From the NCBI GenBank assembly GCA_033065855.1, contig JAVXUO010001037.1:186001-250000 (forward strand): 64,000 nucleotides of DNA, read 5' to 3'. The stretch's first letter is position 1, and each line of letters opens with the position of its first letter. Position numbers and translations under genes: made by a program. Of the stretch, positions 10,646 to 22,889 are shown one piece after another. The notes under the pieces are model-generated. The model did not search any database. It saw only the letters and a program-made list of their open reading frames with translations, and was not told the origin of the DNA. The stretch comes from Escallonia rubra (taxonomy: Eukaryota; Streptophyta; Magnoliopsida; Escalloniales; Escalloniaceae).

Positions 10646-13600
10646 TGCGACACCCTCAACCCTGGTGATATCACCGGGTTGAGTTTTCGACCATAATCAC
10701 ATTCAAAATCATGTTCTGAATACAGAGCAACTACATCCTCATACTGATACTCATACATCATTAATAGACGCTTCAAAATGCGTACTTACAAAAATTATTC
10801 TTACAAACATACATCGTACTGCAGCGGAAGACTTTCAGTTCTTTAAACGACATGCATTGTTACAACCTAATATACGACTGTAGTCGTGTGACTCTTATCA
10901 ACCTATCTCGCAGCTTAATTTTATTCTCACCATTTCTAGCTTGTCATACCTTTCTTAACTGATCCCCTTGCTCAAATTTTCTAGCTTGTTTCCTTTCCTC
11001 TTTCTAGAAGGTTCTCCGTGATCAACCTTATAGCTTGCACAATACAACATGAGGAATGAGCGCAAATTGCCCAGTAAAGAAAACACGTGGAGTATCGTGT
11101 ACAAATGATTCAAGAGACTTGAAGGAATAATAATCATCTCAACGATAGCAATGAATCAAGAGTTATAATAAATTTACGGCATCAACATGATTGTCAAACA
11201 ATGTGTTCTTTCATTAGACTAAGCGGCTTTAAGGCCTAACAGATCATCATTACTGTCATCTCCGCATGGACTGGACTGACTGACTGACCAACCGACTATG
11301 CAAGTGGACCCAAAATTGAAGGTCGTAAAGATAAACATCATTGAAATACAAATCATTAAAATCATCAACACGAAAATAAAATCAAATGCAATGCAAAGTG
11401 GACACGATAGACCGGAGTCGACCAGACACGACAGACTCTGCTCGAGCGACATCCATCCTTTTTTACCAATGATCATAATTCATAGGCCATCCTCCTCATA
11501 TTGATGTCTCATTTTGCGGGATGTTCATCTCAGTCTCAAGTATATAGAAGAGACAATGTCAGCAAGCAGGGAAATCATCTAGAGTGCTTTTCCTAACCAC
11601 CTTACAGCCAAGCAACATGACTTCATCAACGGGGCAGACTAAGGAAAAATTATTTCACCTTATGTCCTCAATAATACAACTCAACAAGGAATACCGGATC
11701 AGAAGATTAACCGATGTTTCAACACAACAACATGGATTCAACGTAAACATCATCAATGAAGCGGACTCAGGAGAAATTAACCAGAAGTCCTCAACAATGT
11801 TCTTACATAAGAGAAATATCGGTTATCAATAGGTGCCGACATTTCACAACACCACGCAATGACCTCAACAACATCATCACCAATGACAGGGAAGACTCAT
11901 GAGAAGTATGCCACAAGTCCTCAATGGTGTTCTCAAACAAGAGAGATATCTACTATCAATAATCGCCGACATCTCACAACAACCACACAACAACTTCTAT
12001 GCAATATCATCACTAACGTCGGGTATACTAATCGAATCAAATCATAGCATAATAGAACACGAATTGTTCTTACCAAACTTCATTAACGGGGCGGACTAAG
12101 GAAATTTATTCTACCTTAAGTACTCAACAACATAATTCAATTAAACAAATACCTATCACAATGACTACCGGTGTCCCATCACAACAACAAGAGTTTAACA
12201 TAAACGTCATCAACATGCCATGCTAACCGAAACAATTAATTAGCATGTCAGGACTGCATTGTCCTTACCTCATTGGCTTATAGCCGAAGCAACTTGCAAC
12301 CTTTGATCACAACGAGTGGCATCGCCTAGTCAAATCATACCCTGCCCATTCAACATATACTCACTCCTTATTCTACCCCTTTCCATTTAATCTGATTATA
12401 ACGTCTTACGACAGCTTGTTAATCCGATCCAATAACTGGTTCATTAACCTAGTCTTATCGACACATTAGCGATAACACCCATCTCATTTTCGACATTTTA
12501 ACACCGTTCCTCACTTCCCACCATTTTGGACGCCTAATAACGCGCGTTTCCAAAAATTTATCGCCATCGTGGCAAATTACCAAAACACCCTCTGATGGCC
12601 GATACACCACCAACACCCCAAAACCTCTTTAAAACTACTTTTTAGATGTACTACATCGTTTATAGATCAGATAGTCCCTCAGACAATTTTAAAGCAAAAA
12701 TTTACCAAAACACCCCCAACTTATGTAAAAATACCAAAATACCCCCTGACGGCCATTGCCCCAACAAGCACCTCAGAACTACTTTAAAACAAATTTTCAG
12801 ATGTCTTATACTCATTCTCGAACTAAAAAGTCCTTCGAAAAATTTTATCAAAAAATTACCAAAATACCCTTCTCCGAGTGGCAAATTACAAAAAAATGCC
12901 CCCTGAGGGTTCCCGGCACTAGACAAATCTCAAAACATCTTAAACGCTATTTTAAGCATCCTGAAATCATTTTTGAGCTAAAAAGTATTTTACAAAAATT
13001 TTACCCAAAAATCAAGAATTGCTGTCTAGACCGAGCGCTTAAAAGCTCGTTCGGCCAAAAATAGCAAACAACTTCGGAATGACCCAAAATTTTTGGAAAA
13101 TAGAACTTCTCAGTATCCTAGGGTTCTCATAAAACTTTCGTGCGGTTTACTTTGATATTTTAAATTCCACTTCAAAGTTCCAAAATTTCCGCAGCAGTTA
13201 ACCCCCTCCTCGACCTCGAAAAAATCTGAAATTTTTCCACGATGTAGGTATCCTAAAAATAACTAGGGTCTTGTTTCTGTACTTTGGCTAAATCTTACCC
13301 TAACTATTTTTAAAATTTTGAATAAAAACATGTTTATTAAAGTTTCATCTTTAGCGATAATTACAAGTTACTACTCAGATTCGAACACTCACTATCACAC
13401 GTTGAACACACACACCAGCCTTCTTCTTCATTGAACCAGCTGTGTACCTGGGCTTGTTCATCCTTTAATTTCGCATGGATTTCCCATTTTTCCCACACTT
13501 AAATCACCTAATTACATTCCCTTCCACATTTTCAAGTACTAAATCGATTCGGTTTATACAACTACATCCAATTAAGCACTCACAATTCGAATTAAATCTC

Positions 13601-13769
13601 CATGGATGAAGAACATACACTAAAACACACACCCACGCACACTGAAATCAAGCCCAATTCAAAACCCTAATTCGTTTTCTCTTTCTTTGTTGTTTTAGGG
13701 TCTTATGTCCATGATTCTAATAAGAATTCATCCCAATTTCTTCATCCTCAATCAAATTCATACATAACC

Positions 13770-13813
<44 letters not shown>

Positions 13814-14535
13814 CATATTCTCAAACGAATTCAATCAATTTCCACACTTTTGGGTTGAAGATCATACACCGTTAGGGTTCAAATTCAACATTTTTTTTCT
13901 TTCTTTCCTTCCTCTCCTTCTTTGTCCTCCTTTCTCCCTTTTTTCCTTCTCTTTTTCCTTCCTTCCCGTGACTGCTACTGTGCGTGTACTTCAGTTGTTC
14001 TTCACTTTGGGTTATTTCAGTTTTGCACCCCAAAATTTTCTTTCTATATTTCCTTCTCATAAAACTTATCCCAAAATACTTTATAATTTCCAACAATGAC
14101 TTAGATTCTAGCAAGCAGGAGGTGGCCATCATGCATGGCCTATTTTCATCAGGTTATGACACATTTTGCAAAGTTTCAAATTTTGCATTTTGGCCCCTCA
14201 AGTTTCCGAAATTGCATTTTGACCCCTGGACTTTGGAAAATTACAATTTGACCCCAAAATAACCTTAACCCCTCCTCTAGCCCCCTAACACCTCGTTATC
14301 ATCGAAATGATGCTCCTTAATAAAAATATACATCCCGTTCACCATATGTTCTAAAATTATATTTTTGCCCCTTAATTTTCTAAAATGACATTTTAACCCC
14401 CTAGGCCACACTAACCCCTTATTTAGCTCCCTAACACTTAATTATCACCAACATATTTCTACTTAATAAAAATAGCACCTCTCAATTAATCAAACTCATG
14501 ATTAGATTAATTTTCAGTATTTTTGGGGTATCACA
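10646..14535 (-). repeat. 5' LTR of the gypsy element, about 3.9 kb
   Basis: Its low end (TGCGACACCCTCAACC) matches the 3' LTR. Its high end, in sense orientation, starts TGTGATACCCCAAAAATACTG, a TGT...ACA-type LTR start. It contains repeated blocks of the type ATTACCAAAATACCCC (12560-12900), a TTTAGCGATAATT word at about 13350, an ACAC-rich block, and pyrimidine tracts (13890-13970). A related but truncated LTR lies at 17240-18565. Two near-identical 100-bp-class blocks beginning CATCAACGGGGCRGACTAAG (11626 and 12082) show internal duplication. The high boundary is inferred from the resumption of the host LTR at 14536. Confidence 0.6.
13773..13810. repeat. (TA)19 microsatellite
   Basis: Uninterrupted TA dinucleotide run within the long 5' LTR. 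The related LTR at 17240-18565 has only a short interrupted TATATATACATG stretch at the equivalent place, so the run expanded after the copies diverged. Confidence 0.95.
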
Positions 14536-14607
14536 TATATGAAGTGGTAGGTTAACGTTTCGGGAGTTCGGGGCGATGGAGCTTCAAATTTCAGGAATGC
14601 TACAGTT
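14536..14607 (+). mobile_element. 3' end of the plus-strand gypsy LTR split at 5734
   Basis: GGTAGGTTAACG through GGGCGATGGAGCTTCAAATT to GCTACA matches the reverse complement of 28295-28370, the last 75 bp of the related solo LTR. This is the missing end of the LTR at 4490-5734. Confidence 0.65.
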
Positions 14608-14950
14608 ATATTCCTGACTGACCATCCGGTTACTCCAATGGTTACCCGGCCGGTTGATCAGTGGATTTTAGGGTTAAGGGTATAAGCCCGCCAGTTAGAA
14701 TTTGTACTCATAGCAAATATTGGTTAAACGTCCGGTTGGGAGCGTGCAAAACTGGTCGTGTAGTCAGAATCTTTCCTTTTTCGGGAGATTACCATCTAGC
14801 TTACAAATTTTGGTTGGTTCCCTCGCCAATATGCCATAGGCCAAAATAAGTATTCTTCCATAAAGGGTAGAACACTGAAGAGTCGGGGTGTGTGGTTTCT
14901 CTCTCAACGCCGGTGTAAGGTCACTATCTCGGCTCGACTTGTACCATATA
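14608..14950. other. Unassigned unique-looking sequence
   Basis: No terminal repeats, coding frame or similarity to other parts of the window was seen. It may be older target DNA between two LTR insertions. Confidence 0.4.
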
Positions 14951-16021
14951 TGTAACACGCCGATTTTTAGAGGTGTCCAAAATAATTATTGGTTTCTTTC
15001 AAGCAACCAGAATGATGATTTTTAGTGAATTGGGATTGGCATTTTCATGCTTGCTAGGTGGCACAACTTTGTCTTGCCACCTCATGCTTCGAGCCTCATC
15101 GTGCTTTGCTTAACCTGTCGTGCTTGTTATGTGGCACAGCCTGATATCGCCACCTCATGTTACTTTAGACCTCGTGCTTCATAGAAAATTCTATAAATAG
15201 GAATTTGATTTCTTTTCAAATTATTTCAAGTTATCTTTGACTTCCATCAATAGGTAGATAAATAAAGAGTGAGAGAAGAAGATTAGCCGTGATTATGAAA
15301 AAAGAATCAATCATCGGGCCTGAATTGGAGGAACTGTGTAAGTGGAACATTTATGATTTAGGTAAGGGGAATTCTATATCATTATTCTGTTATGTCACGT
15401 GGTTATTTCTTAACGTTCCTCGTACTCCTAAACACTGTTTTTCTGAAATCTTGCTCAAATTCTTTTCTTGAATATTGACGAATATATTAATTTTGAAATA
15501 CATTTGTATGACGTGGCTTAAGTACTTTTAATCAATGATAGTGCTACAGTGATTTGTCGACGTGCGTGATACGTTATGATTATGATACAGCTGAGTTTTG
15601 GCGGATCCCTTTGAGGACGCCGGAGGCAAGATGCTAAAGTGATATATTTGATATGCAAATTCGATATTAAATTGGTTTACTAGTAATTCGGAGTACTAAG
15701 CCACTGTTGCGTTGACTATTTGATTATCGAATATTTTGATCCTAAATTGTGTAACGTTTTTTATTCCAATCATGTGATACAATGACTATTCCGCTTACTG
15801 GGCTACCCGGCTCACCCCCCCCCCCCCCCCCCCCTATTTACCTTTCCAGTGCAGATGATTATTTTGGTGAGCATATGCAAGCGGAGATGTGAGCGTGACT
15901 TGCAGTTTTGGAATTTAGAAATGTTTGTAACTTCTTTTTAGGACTTGTAGTTTGACTAGGATTGAGTTATAATTGTGTTGTAAAATATTGAATTATGTCA
16001 TTAGCAGCGTGGGTCTTTACA
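14951..16021 (+). repeat. LTR 1 of the tandem array (1071 bp)
   Basis: Carries a TATA-like CTATAAATAGG at about 15192, the core TTACTGGGCTACCCGGCTCAC near 15796, and a 20-base poly-C tract. It has roughly 95-120 bp absent from LTR 2, made of repeated GCCACCTCATG and CGTGCTT units between about 15060 and 15180. Confidence 0.85.
15815..15834 (+). repeat. Poly-C tract (C20) in LTR 1
   Basis: The equivalent position in LTR 2 (16938-16943) has six C. The tract sits directly after the conserved GGCTCA of the LTR core. Confidence 0.9.
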
Positions 16022-16023
16022 GT

Positions 16024-16035
16024 TGGTATCAGAGT
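16024..16035 (+). other. Primer-binding site 1 of the tandem array
   Basis: TGGTATCAGAGT, initiator tRNA-Met type with one mismatch at the 12th base, two bases after the LTR 1 end. Confidence 0.85.
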
Positions 16036-16167
16036 GATACCTAAGCTTAAATTGCTTAGGTTAGCATAGCTAGGATAGGTTCCTTGGGCTTGGGATATTA
16101 TGAGCTGAATTTTGAAGTTCTCGATTCAGATTTAACGTCGGTGAATTTTGCGAACGAAATTCTTTTT

Positions 16168-16179
16168 AGGAGGAAAAAA
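16168..16179 (+). other. Polypurine tract of the tandem array
   Basis: AGGAGGAAAAAA directly abuts LTR 2, the expected place for plus-strand priming. Confidence 0.8.
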
Positions 16180-17132
16180 TGTAACACCCCAAATTTTTAG
16201 AGGCGTCCAAAATAATTACCGATTCATTTCGAGCAACCAGGTTGATGATTTCTAGTTACAATTGTGATTGGCATTGTCATGCTTGTTAGGTGGCATAGTT
16301 TTGTTATGTCACCTCGTGCTTCCTAGAAAATTCTATAAATGGGCCTTTGATCTCTTTTCAAATTATTTTAAGTTATCTTTGACTTTCATCAGTAGGTAGA
16401 TAAATAAAAAGTGAGAGAAGAAGATTAGCCGTGATTATGAAATAAGAATCATACGGCCTGATTTAGAGGAATTGTATAAGTGGATTCTTCATGATTTAGG
16501 TAAAGGGAATTCCATATCAATGTTCTTTTATACCACCTGATTATTTCTTAATGTTCCTCGTACTCCTAAACAATGTCGTTCTAAAATCTTGCTTAGATGC
16601 TTGTCTTGAATATTGACAAATATAATAATTTTGAGATACATTTGTGTAAGGTTGCTTAAGTACTTTTGATTAATAACAGTACTCCAGTGATTTGTTTACA
16701 TGCATGATACATTATGATTATGATACAGCTGAGCTTTGACAAATCCCTTTGAGGATGCCAGAGGCAAGATGCTGAAGTGTTATGTTTGATATGTCAATTC
16801 GATATTGAATTGGGGGTACTAAGCCACGGTTGCATTGACTGTTTGATTATCGAATTTTTCGATCCTGAATTGTGTAACGTGTTTGATTCTAATCATGTGG
16901 TGTTATGATTATTCCATTTACTGGGCTACCCGGCTCACCCCCCACGATTTACCTTTCTAATGCAGATGATTATTTTGGTGAGCATATGCAAGGAGGGATT
17001 TGAGCAGGACTCGTAGTTTTGGAATTTAGAAATGTTCGTAACTTCGTGTTAGGACTTGTAGTTTGATTAGGATTAAGTTGTAATTATTTTGGAATATATT
17101 GAATTATGTCATTAGCAGCTTGGGTCTTTACA
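16180..17132 (+). repeat. LTR 2 of the tandem array (953 bp)
   Basis: Direct repeat of LTR 1 with TATA-like CTATAAATGGG near 16334 and the same 3' end. Shorter than LTR 1 by one deletion and the poly-C contraction. Confidence 0.85.
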
Positions 17133-17134
17133 GT

Positions 17135-17146
17135 TGGTATCAGAGC
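17135..17146 (+). other. Primer-binding site 2 of the tandem array
   Basis: TGGTATCAGAGC follows LTR 2. A primer site after both LTRs shows that LTR 2 was also the 5' LTR of a second unit. Confidence 0.85.
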
Positions 17147-17239
17147 GATACCTAGGCTTGAATTGCTTAGGCTAGCGTAAGCTAGGATAGGTTCCATGGC
17201 ATTGGGATATTATGAGCTGAATTTTGAATTTTTCTCTAG

Positions 17240-18565
17240 TTTGATATTTTAAATTTCACCGTAAAGTTTTAAAATCACTGCATTCGTTAACCCCCTTCCC
17301 GACCTCAGAAAAATCTAAACGTTTTCCACGATGTAGGTCTCCTAAAAATAACTAGGGTCTTTTTTTTGCACTTTGGCTAAATCTGACCCTAACTATTTTT
17401 AAAAAGTCAAATTAAAACCTGTTTATTAAGTCTTCATCTTTAGCGACAATTACAAGTCACTATTAAGATTTAAACACACACTATCACACCTTGAACGCAC
17501 ACACAACCCTTCTTCTTCACTGAACCAGCCTTGTACTTGGGCTTGTTCTTCCTTAAATTTTGCATGGATTTCCATTTTCTCACACTTACATCACCTAATT
17601 CCCTTGCCTTCCACACTTTCAATCTCTAAATCGATTCGGTTTATGTAATTACATCCAATTAAGCTCCCACAATTTGAATTAAGTCTCCAAGGATGAAGAA
17701 CACACACTAAAACACACCCACGCACACTGAAATCAACCCAATTCAAAACCCGAATTCGTTTTCCCCTTTCTTTGTTGTTTTAGGTCTTATGTCCATGATT
17801 CCAACGAGATTTCATCATCATTTCTTCATCCCAATCAGATTATTCAACCGAATTTGAAGATTATATATACATGAAATATATATGTGACATATAATCAAAC
17901 GAATTCATTCAATTTCCATAAATTTGGTTCAAGATCATATCCCGTTAGGGTTCGGATTCCACTTTCTTTCCTTCCTTTCCTTCCCCTCCTTCTTCTTCCT
18001 CTTTTTTCTTCCCTTTTTTTCCCTCCTTCCCGGAGTTGCTACAGTAAGTGTTCTTCGTGTTCTTCTATTCTTCTATTTTTTATTTTCCACCCCAAAACTT
18101 TTTTCTTTACATTTTCCTTCTCATTAATCTTATCACAATACTTTATAATTCCTAACCATGACTCAGATTATATCAAGCAGGAGGTGGCCATCGTGCATGG
18201 CCTGCTTTCATCAGGTTATAAGACATTTCACAAACTTTCAAATTTTGCACTTTGGCCCCTCAAGTTTCCAAATTTTGCGTTTTGGCCCCTCAACTTTGGG
18301 AAATTATCACTTGACCCCAAAATCACGCTAACCCCTCATTTCACTTCCTAACACCCACTCGTCATCAAAATGATGCTACTTAATAGCATATGCATCCCGT
18401 TCACCATATTTTTTTAAAATTACAAAATAACCCAAAAATTTTCAAAATTTACATTTTTGTCCCAAAATTGTTTTAAGCTCCCATACTATACTAATACCCA
18501 AGCATGCTTAAAATTAGCACCCGTTTATTTTTTTGGGTCACGGATGACTATTTTAAACAGCTCCC
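17240..18565 (-). mobile_element. Gypsy LTR fragment, minus strand, truncated at both ends
   Basis: From TTTGATATTTTAAATTTC onward it parallels 13155-14480 of the long 5' LTR, including TTTAGCGACAATTACAAG, the ACAC block, the TTCTTTGTTGTTTTAGG box and AGGAGGTGGCCATC. Its left end is abutted by the tandem array and its right end stops after GGGTCACGGATGACTATTTTAAA without reaching an LTR terminus. Confidence 0.7.
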
Positions 18566-19664
18566 AAAGTTCAAGATAATATAGAAATAGATTCCAGGAC
18601 TAAGTTATAAAGCGGAAAGTGTTAGGCACCCGCCGTCGCCTTTCGATCTTTACTTCATTTCTCGTAGTTTCTGGCCTTTTTAACACATAAAAATATGTAA
18701 CTACATAAACCCTAAGTTTAACTCTATTTTATTAGTTTGAACTTGACATCTGAGGTCGAATGGCCTAAGTATCCGGTCCGACAAACTAGAATCAGAACCA
18801 TCATAGTTCGACTTTAATCCTACAGGAGACGACCTACACTTCGGTCTTAGACTCCAACTAAAAAATGAAAAGACTCTTTTTTGTGATTTTTGTACTGAAA
18901 ATGAAATGTGATCGCGGGAAAAGGGAATTATTCTAGACCACCGGAGTAACCTAGAAAGCAATACAATGTACTTCACAAGTCTGCTTGCCTAGAAGACTCC
19001 GAGATAGTTTGTGAAGACTCCATGATACAAGAGACTTAAAAGTCTTTAGAGGTGAATTATGAAGTGCTAATTTCTCTTAAGAGATGATATATCATTTCTT
19101 TTAATAGAGTTGATCCTTGAAAAAGTAGAAAAAGTTGATCCTTGAAAAAGTAGGTCAAAGGCCCTATTAATAGAGTTCAGGGACGTCAGAAATGATAAAG
19201 ATGACCATACTAATATGTGATATGATGATAAGATAGAATATTTAATAAAAATCACAGACTAAGAGAAGTCAACTAACTGGTCGGTTGGTCAAAAACTATT
19301 CATCCCATAAATTAAAATATTTTTTCCAAATTTCTAGACATTATCTGACCCTAATTCGATGATTATCTTTGATTTTATATAGATGGGATGTACCAGATTT
19401 GAAAATTATCTTCATACTTCATGTAAATCAATGATTTAGTCACTTACATCAAGGACAAATCACCAATAATTCTAACATCTTCTAAGTAAATCACACTCTT
19501 AACATGTGGACTGGACCCACCTACTGACTGGACTGGACTAACAAATGGACCAAACTAGATTAATCATGTTATATTATCAGGCCTAAACCCAGTAATAAAG
19601 TCTAAGTAATAACAAAACCCAGTGATTATTTAATTAAAATGACTACAAAAGTGGGGTATCTACA
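18566..19664 (-). mobile_element. Probable LTR fragment of a second gypsy family
   Basis: Contains AAAGTGTTAGGCACCCGCCG, a phrase common in plant gypsy LTRs, and a high end that in sense orientation reads TGTAGATACCCCACTTTTG. A tandem GTTGATCCTTGAAAAAGTAG pair lies near 19110. No partner LTR is in the window. Confidence 0.45.
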
Positions 19665-22600
19665 ATGGAGACTTTAGCTAAAAAAAGGGGGATTTATTGC
19701 AGTTGTTATATGTATTTTTGGATAGGGCATTTATTTCTCTAGGGTAAATTAAATACTTCTAGTTAAATGCAATTGTTTGAGCTTTGATAGACTACATAAG
19801 ACAAACATGTCTTCAATCACATGAGCTTTAAAAGAAACCCTACTGCTTAAAACACAGCGGGCTAAAAAGCAGAGTGACAATGGAAGGAGGTAAGCCGCTT
19901 TTACGAGGTAGTATGTGAGAGTTCTTCCTATTTGACCAAGAAGAGAAGCAGATTTTTCGAAGAAGGATAAAGGTTATCTTGAAACAAAATATCCGGATTC
20001 AGCAGTATCATCTGCATTCAGTTGAGCAAGTAAGTAAACTAGGGCAACTACCGATATGCTATGCAAGTAGTAGAAGTGATGCTATTAGTTTAGTGCTAAG
20101 CACTCTAAACGCTCAACTTCTTTTTTTTTCCTTCCCCTTGCTTCTAGTTGTTGGCCCATTACCCACCTTTGCACCACCCATGGCAACAACTTGTAGGTTG
20201 GAAGACACAAATTTCTTTCTATAAAGTATTGTACATCTTACACCCCAAGGTATCACCACTAGAAAAATGGATTGTCCATATGGTATAGTATCGTAGACAT
20301 AAGTACAAAGAACCAAAGTTATAGCCTTGCCAACGGACCACAACATGGGGGGAAGTTCTAACGGCCTATGCTGACGGTATGCAAACTTAAGCCGGTGGTA
20401 TACTCGTTGTGACATACCTATACCAAATTTGGAACAAGTCATTTACCCCAACGATATTTACGACTTGTTCCTATGGTTAAGCTGTCAGCATTTTGCCCAA
20501 GTATTCACTCTTGAAACGCTCAGGCACGCATACAGGTGTATGCTAAAGTATTTTAAATGGTGCGAGAGCGTGTCGGGTCCTAATGGGACCACTTGTGAAG
20601 CACAAAAATCCCAACATATATTAAATGGTCTGGAATTTTGTAACGATCTACGACAGCTTGAAAATATCCTCAGAGTTATTTTGACCTATTGTTTTACGAC
20701 TTTTTTAGTGCTACTTATGTTACCAGTTGCTCCTACCTAATTTACTCCTACTTCTAACCAAGGCAAGCATAGTAATACAATGAATAAAGACATTTTACCA
20801 TCGTAGTATTTGCAAATAAGCGGCTATATAGAAATTATGACACTCTGATTGTACAGAGAACTTAATTCAAATATTGAATACATTTTGAGACTGTTTGGAT
20901 GGACAAACAGTTGGTTTTATGGTTCTACCCTAGCCTAAGATAGACATGTTTACTTAAGGGAAACAAAGGTGTGATAGCGTAAACTATAAGATAGTATGTT
21001 TCTGGTGCTGAAGCAAGTTAGCTGAGATAACATCTATGGATTTTATAGACAAGTTGTAATCATTTGGCCTCTGGTCGATCAAATCGAGAGCTGCCACATG
21101 TTTAAGGCATGTATGTTTGTTACCTTTTCATGCCAATCTTCCAGGATGATCCATTCTAGAACTACAATGTGCCTAAGCATTCTTTTTATGAGTTCGCTCG
21201 CATTAAGCTTCCTTGACTGATCTGACCCCTCATCACATGTTTGGGTTGGATAGGGGCTTATTTTACCTTCTTGACTAAGTTCTTATTCATGCCTTTGACA
21301 CGTGTGTTACAACTCGTCCTTTGATGACACATAGCATAGACAAAGCTTTGGGCCTTATCTGAAGGAGCAATGTTTCTCTCCTTTGCTTAGAACTTGCCAC
21401 ACGTTGTTTATCCATTATTGCCTTTTAGTTGAGAGTGTGATTTGACAGTCACCAACTTGGCCCACTTGTGCTAGGATGAATCGAACTTAAGTGGAGACTT
21501 GTTCTCTTGCTGATTTTCTCCCATTGATGACGTGGCATGCTTGATGGCCTTGGATGGATCAGCCTCATTTGGCCAGTACGATGCATTTTACTTGGTGCAA
21601 AAAATACCCCACAAAAATAGCGTGATGATATCATCACGTTACTTTAACTTTTGCAAGAGCTACGTCAGTCTTTGAATGCCACGTCGGCGTATCCATTGAA
21701 TTTTAACATTTAATACAGCAATAATGTTGAGAAGACGAGTCGTCGTCCTTCGCATATTTCCTTATCATAAGGTTTAACGTTTAGATTACCAAAACCTCCC
21801 ATTAACACCCGACGATTGGATGTCTTTTGAAGCTTTTTCTCATTATGATCTCTAGCCGGCATTTTGTCTTACACCCTTAATCCAAAAACCCGTCAGATTT
21901 CTCTCTTGCTTTCCATATCCTAAAGTATCATTTACAATCCAATGTTTTCTTCTTTGACACACTTCATTTTGTGCCTTTCTCAGTTGGTCCCTCTATCCTC
22001 GAACCCTTTCTTTTTGGTGTATTACAAACAATGCCTTTCATTTTAGACATCAATGATTTGGCAGTTGTCACCGATCTTTGACCGATTGGTATTAATGACT
22101 CCTTCTCTAAAATTCAAAATTGTGTTTTCCTTCCAAGCTAAAGCTACTTGTGGGGGTAATTAGGGCAAAGTGAGAAAGTATGTGAGGGTCATCAGGGGTA
22201 ATTAGAGCGAAGTGAGAAAGTATGTGAGGCTGATGACCTTGATGATAATATACACTAATTCTATCACTCAGAACGAGAAGGTCTCCTTCCTTTTGATCTG
22301 GATCTCAAGGTTTATGTTATGTCCTGGCATGAACAAGATCATAAGAAGTGTGTCACTCTAGCCAGTGCTTTGGCCAAGAGTCAAAAGATAGCCCTAGGTC
22401 CTTTAGTTTAGGCTCATTTGTATATAGGCTTCGAGAAAACCATTTCAACTGAATTACAAGCCCCCAGTAGTGTCTACGGATTGTCCAACTATGAGTAAGG
22501 GCTTATTTTCGAAATCTTTTGATGATCGATGATGTATTAGTTGACGATCAACTTTATAGGTATTGTTTGGCCTGATTGCCCCCATATTGAAATCATTTGA

Positions 22601-22889
22601 TTAGGCTTTTTCTTTCTTCTACTCCAATTTGAGCCATTAGAGCGAAACCATATCCTCTTATTTTCTTCCCTCTAAGGGGCCCCACTGGTTTCGTTATGAA
22701 TGTGCATGCGCCCCTAAAGAAGACAGAGTCGAGCAGTTGATCTGAACGAGCTCTTTGTTTGCCAGAGATTTGTATTTTGGCCGATCTACTTGGGAACGAA
22801 ACAGTCGCCCTCGTTTCGCATGGAATTTGGCCAATTGTTGCGCCCACCGTAATTTAGCATGATCCAACATCTTCCTTTCTATCCAAAAC
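19665..22889. other. Long degenerate repeat-like region, no gene supported
   Basis: Only short frames occur. The stretch 22250-22880 reads in broken plus-strand frames as upstream sequence of the mobile-domain pseudogene (for example LNELFVCQRFVFWPIYLG near 22730-22790). A duplicated block GGGTAATTAGRGCRAAGTGAG occurs at 22155 and 22196. An 18-bp perfect palindrome lies at 21621-21638. Confidence 0.4.

Larger units (their letters stand above)
5735..14535 (-). mobile_element. Ty3/gypsy LTR retrotransposon, minus strand, degenerate
   Basis: Direct repeats identify LTRs: 5735-6669 (3' LTR, cut down) matches the low-coordinate part of 10646-14535 (5' LTR). A primer-binding site TGGTATCAGAGC (minus strand, 10631-10642) lies 3 bases from the 5' LTR. 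The internal region carries recognisable RT and integrase remnants in the usual gypsy order, RT before integrase. Stops and frameshifts abound. The element splits an older plus-strand LTR whose two halves are at 4490-5734 and 14536-14607. The flanks TATTA and TATAT match only weakly as a TSD. Age and lineage beyond gypsy are not resolved. Confidence 0.75.
14951..17229 (+). mobile_element. Tandem LTR array with minimal internal region (LTR-int-LTR-int)
   Basis: LTR 1 (14951-16021) begins TGTAACACGCCGATTTTTAG and LTR 2 (16180-17132) begins TGTAACACCCCAAATTTTTAG; both end GGGTCTTTACA. The internal segment between them is only 158 bp. It starts with a primer-binding site (TGGTATCAGAG), has no coding capacity, and ends with the purine tract AGGAGGAAAAAA. 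LTR 2 is again followed by a primer-binding site and 97 bp of the same internal sequence, cut off at about 17229 where another LTR begins. The arrangement implies a former three-LTR array, or recombination between adjacent elements, of a non-autonomous gypsy-type retrotransposon. No TSD was identifiable. Confidence 0.8.
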
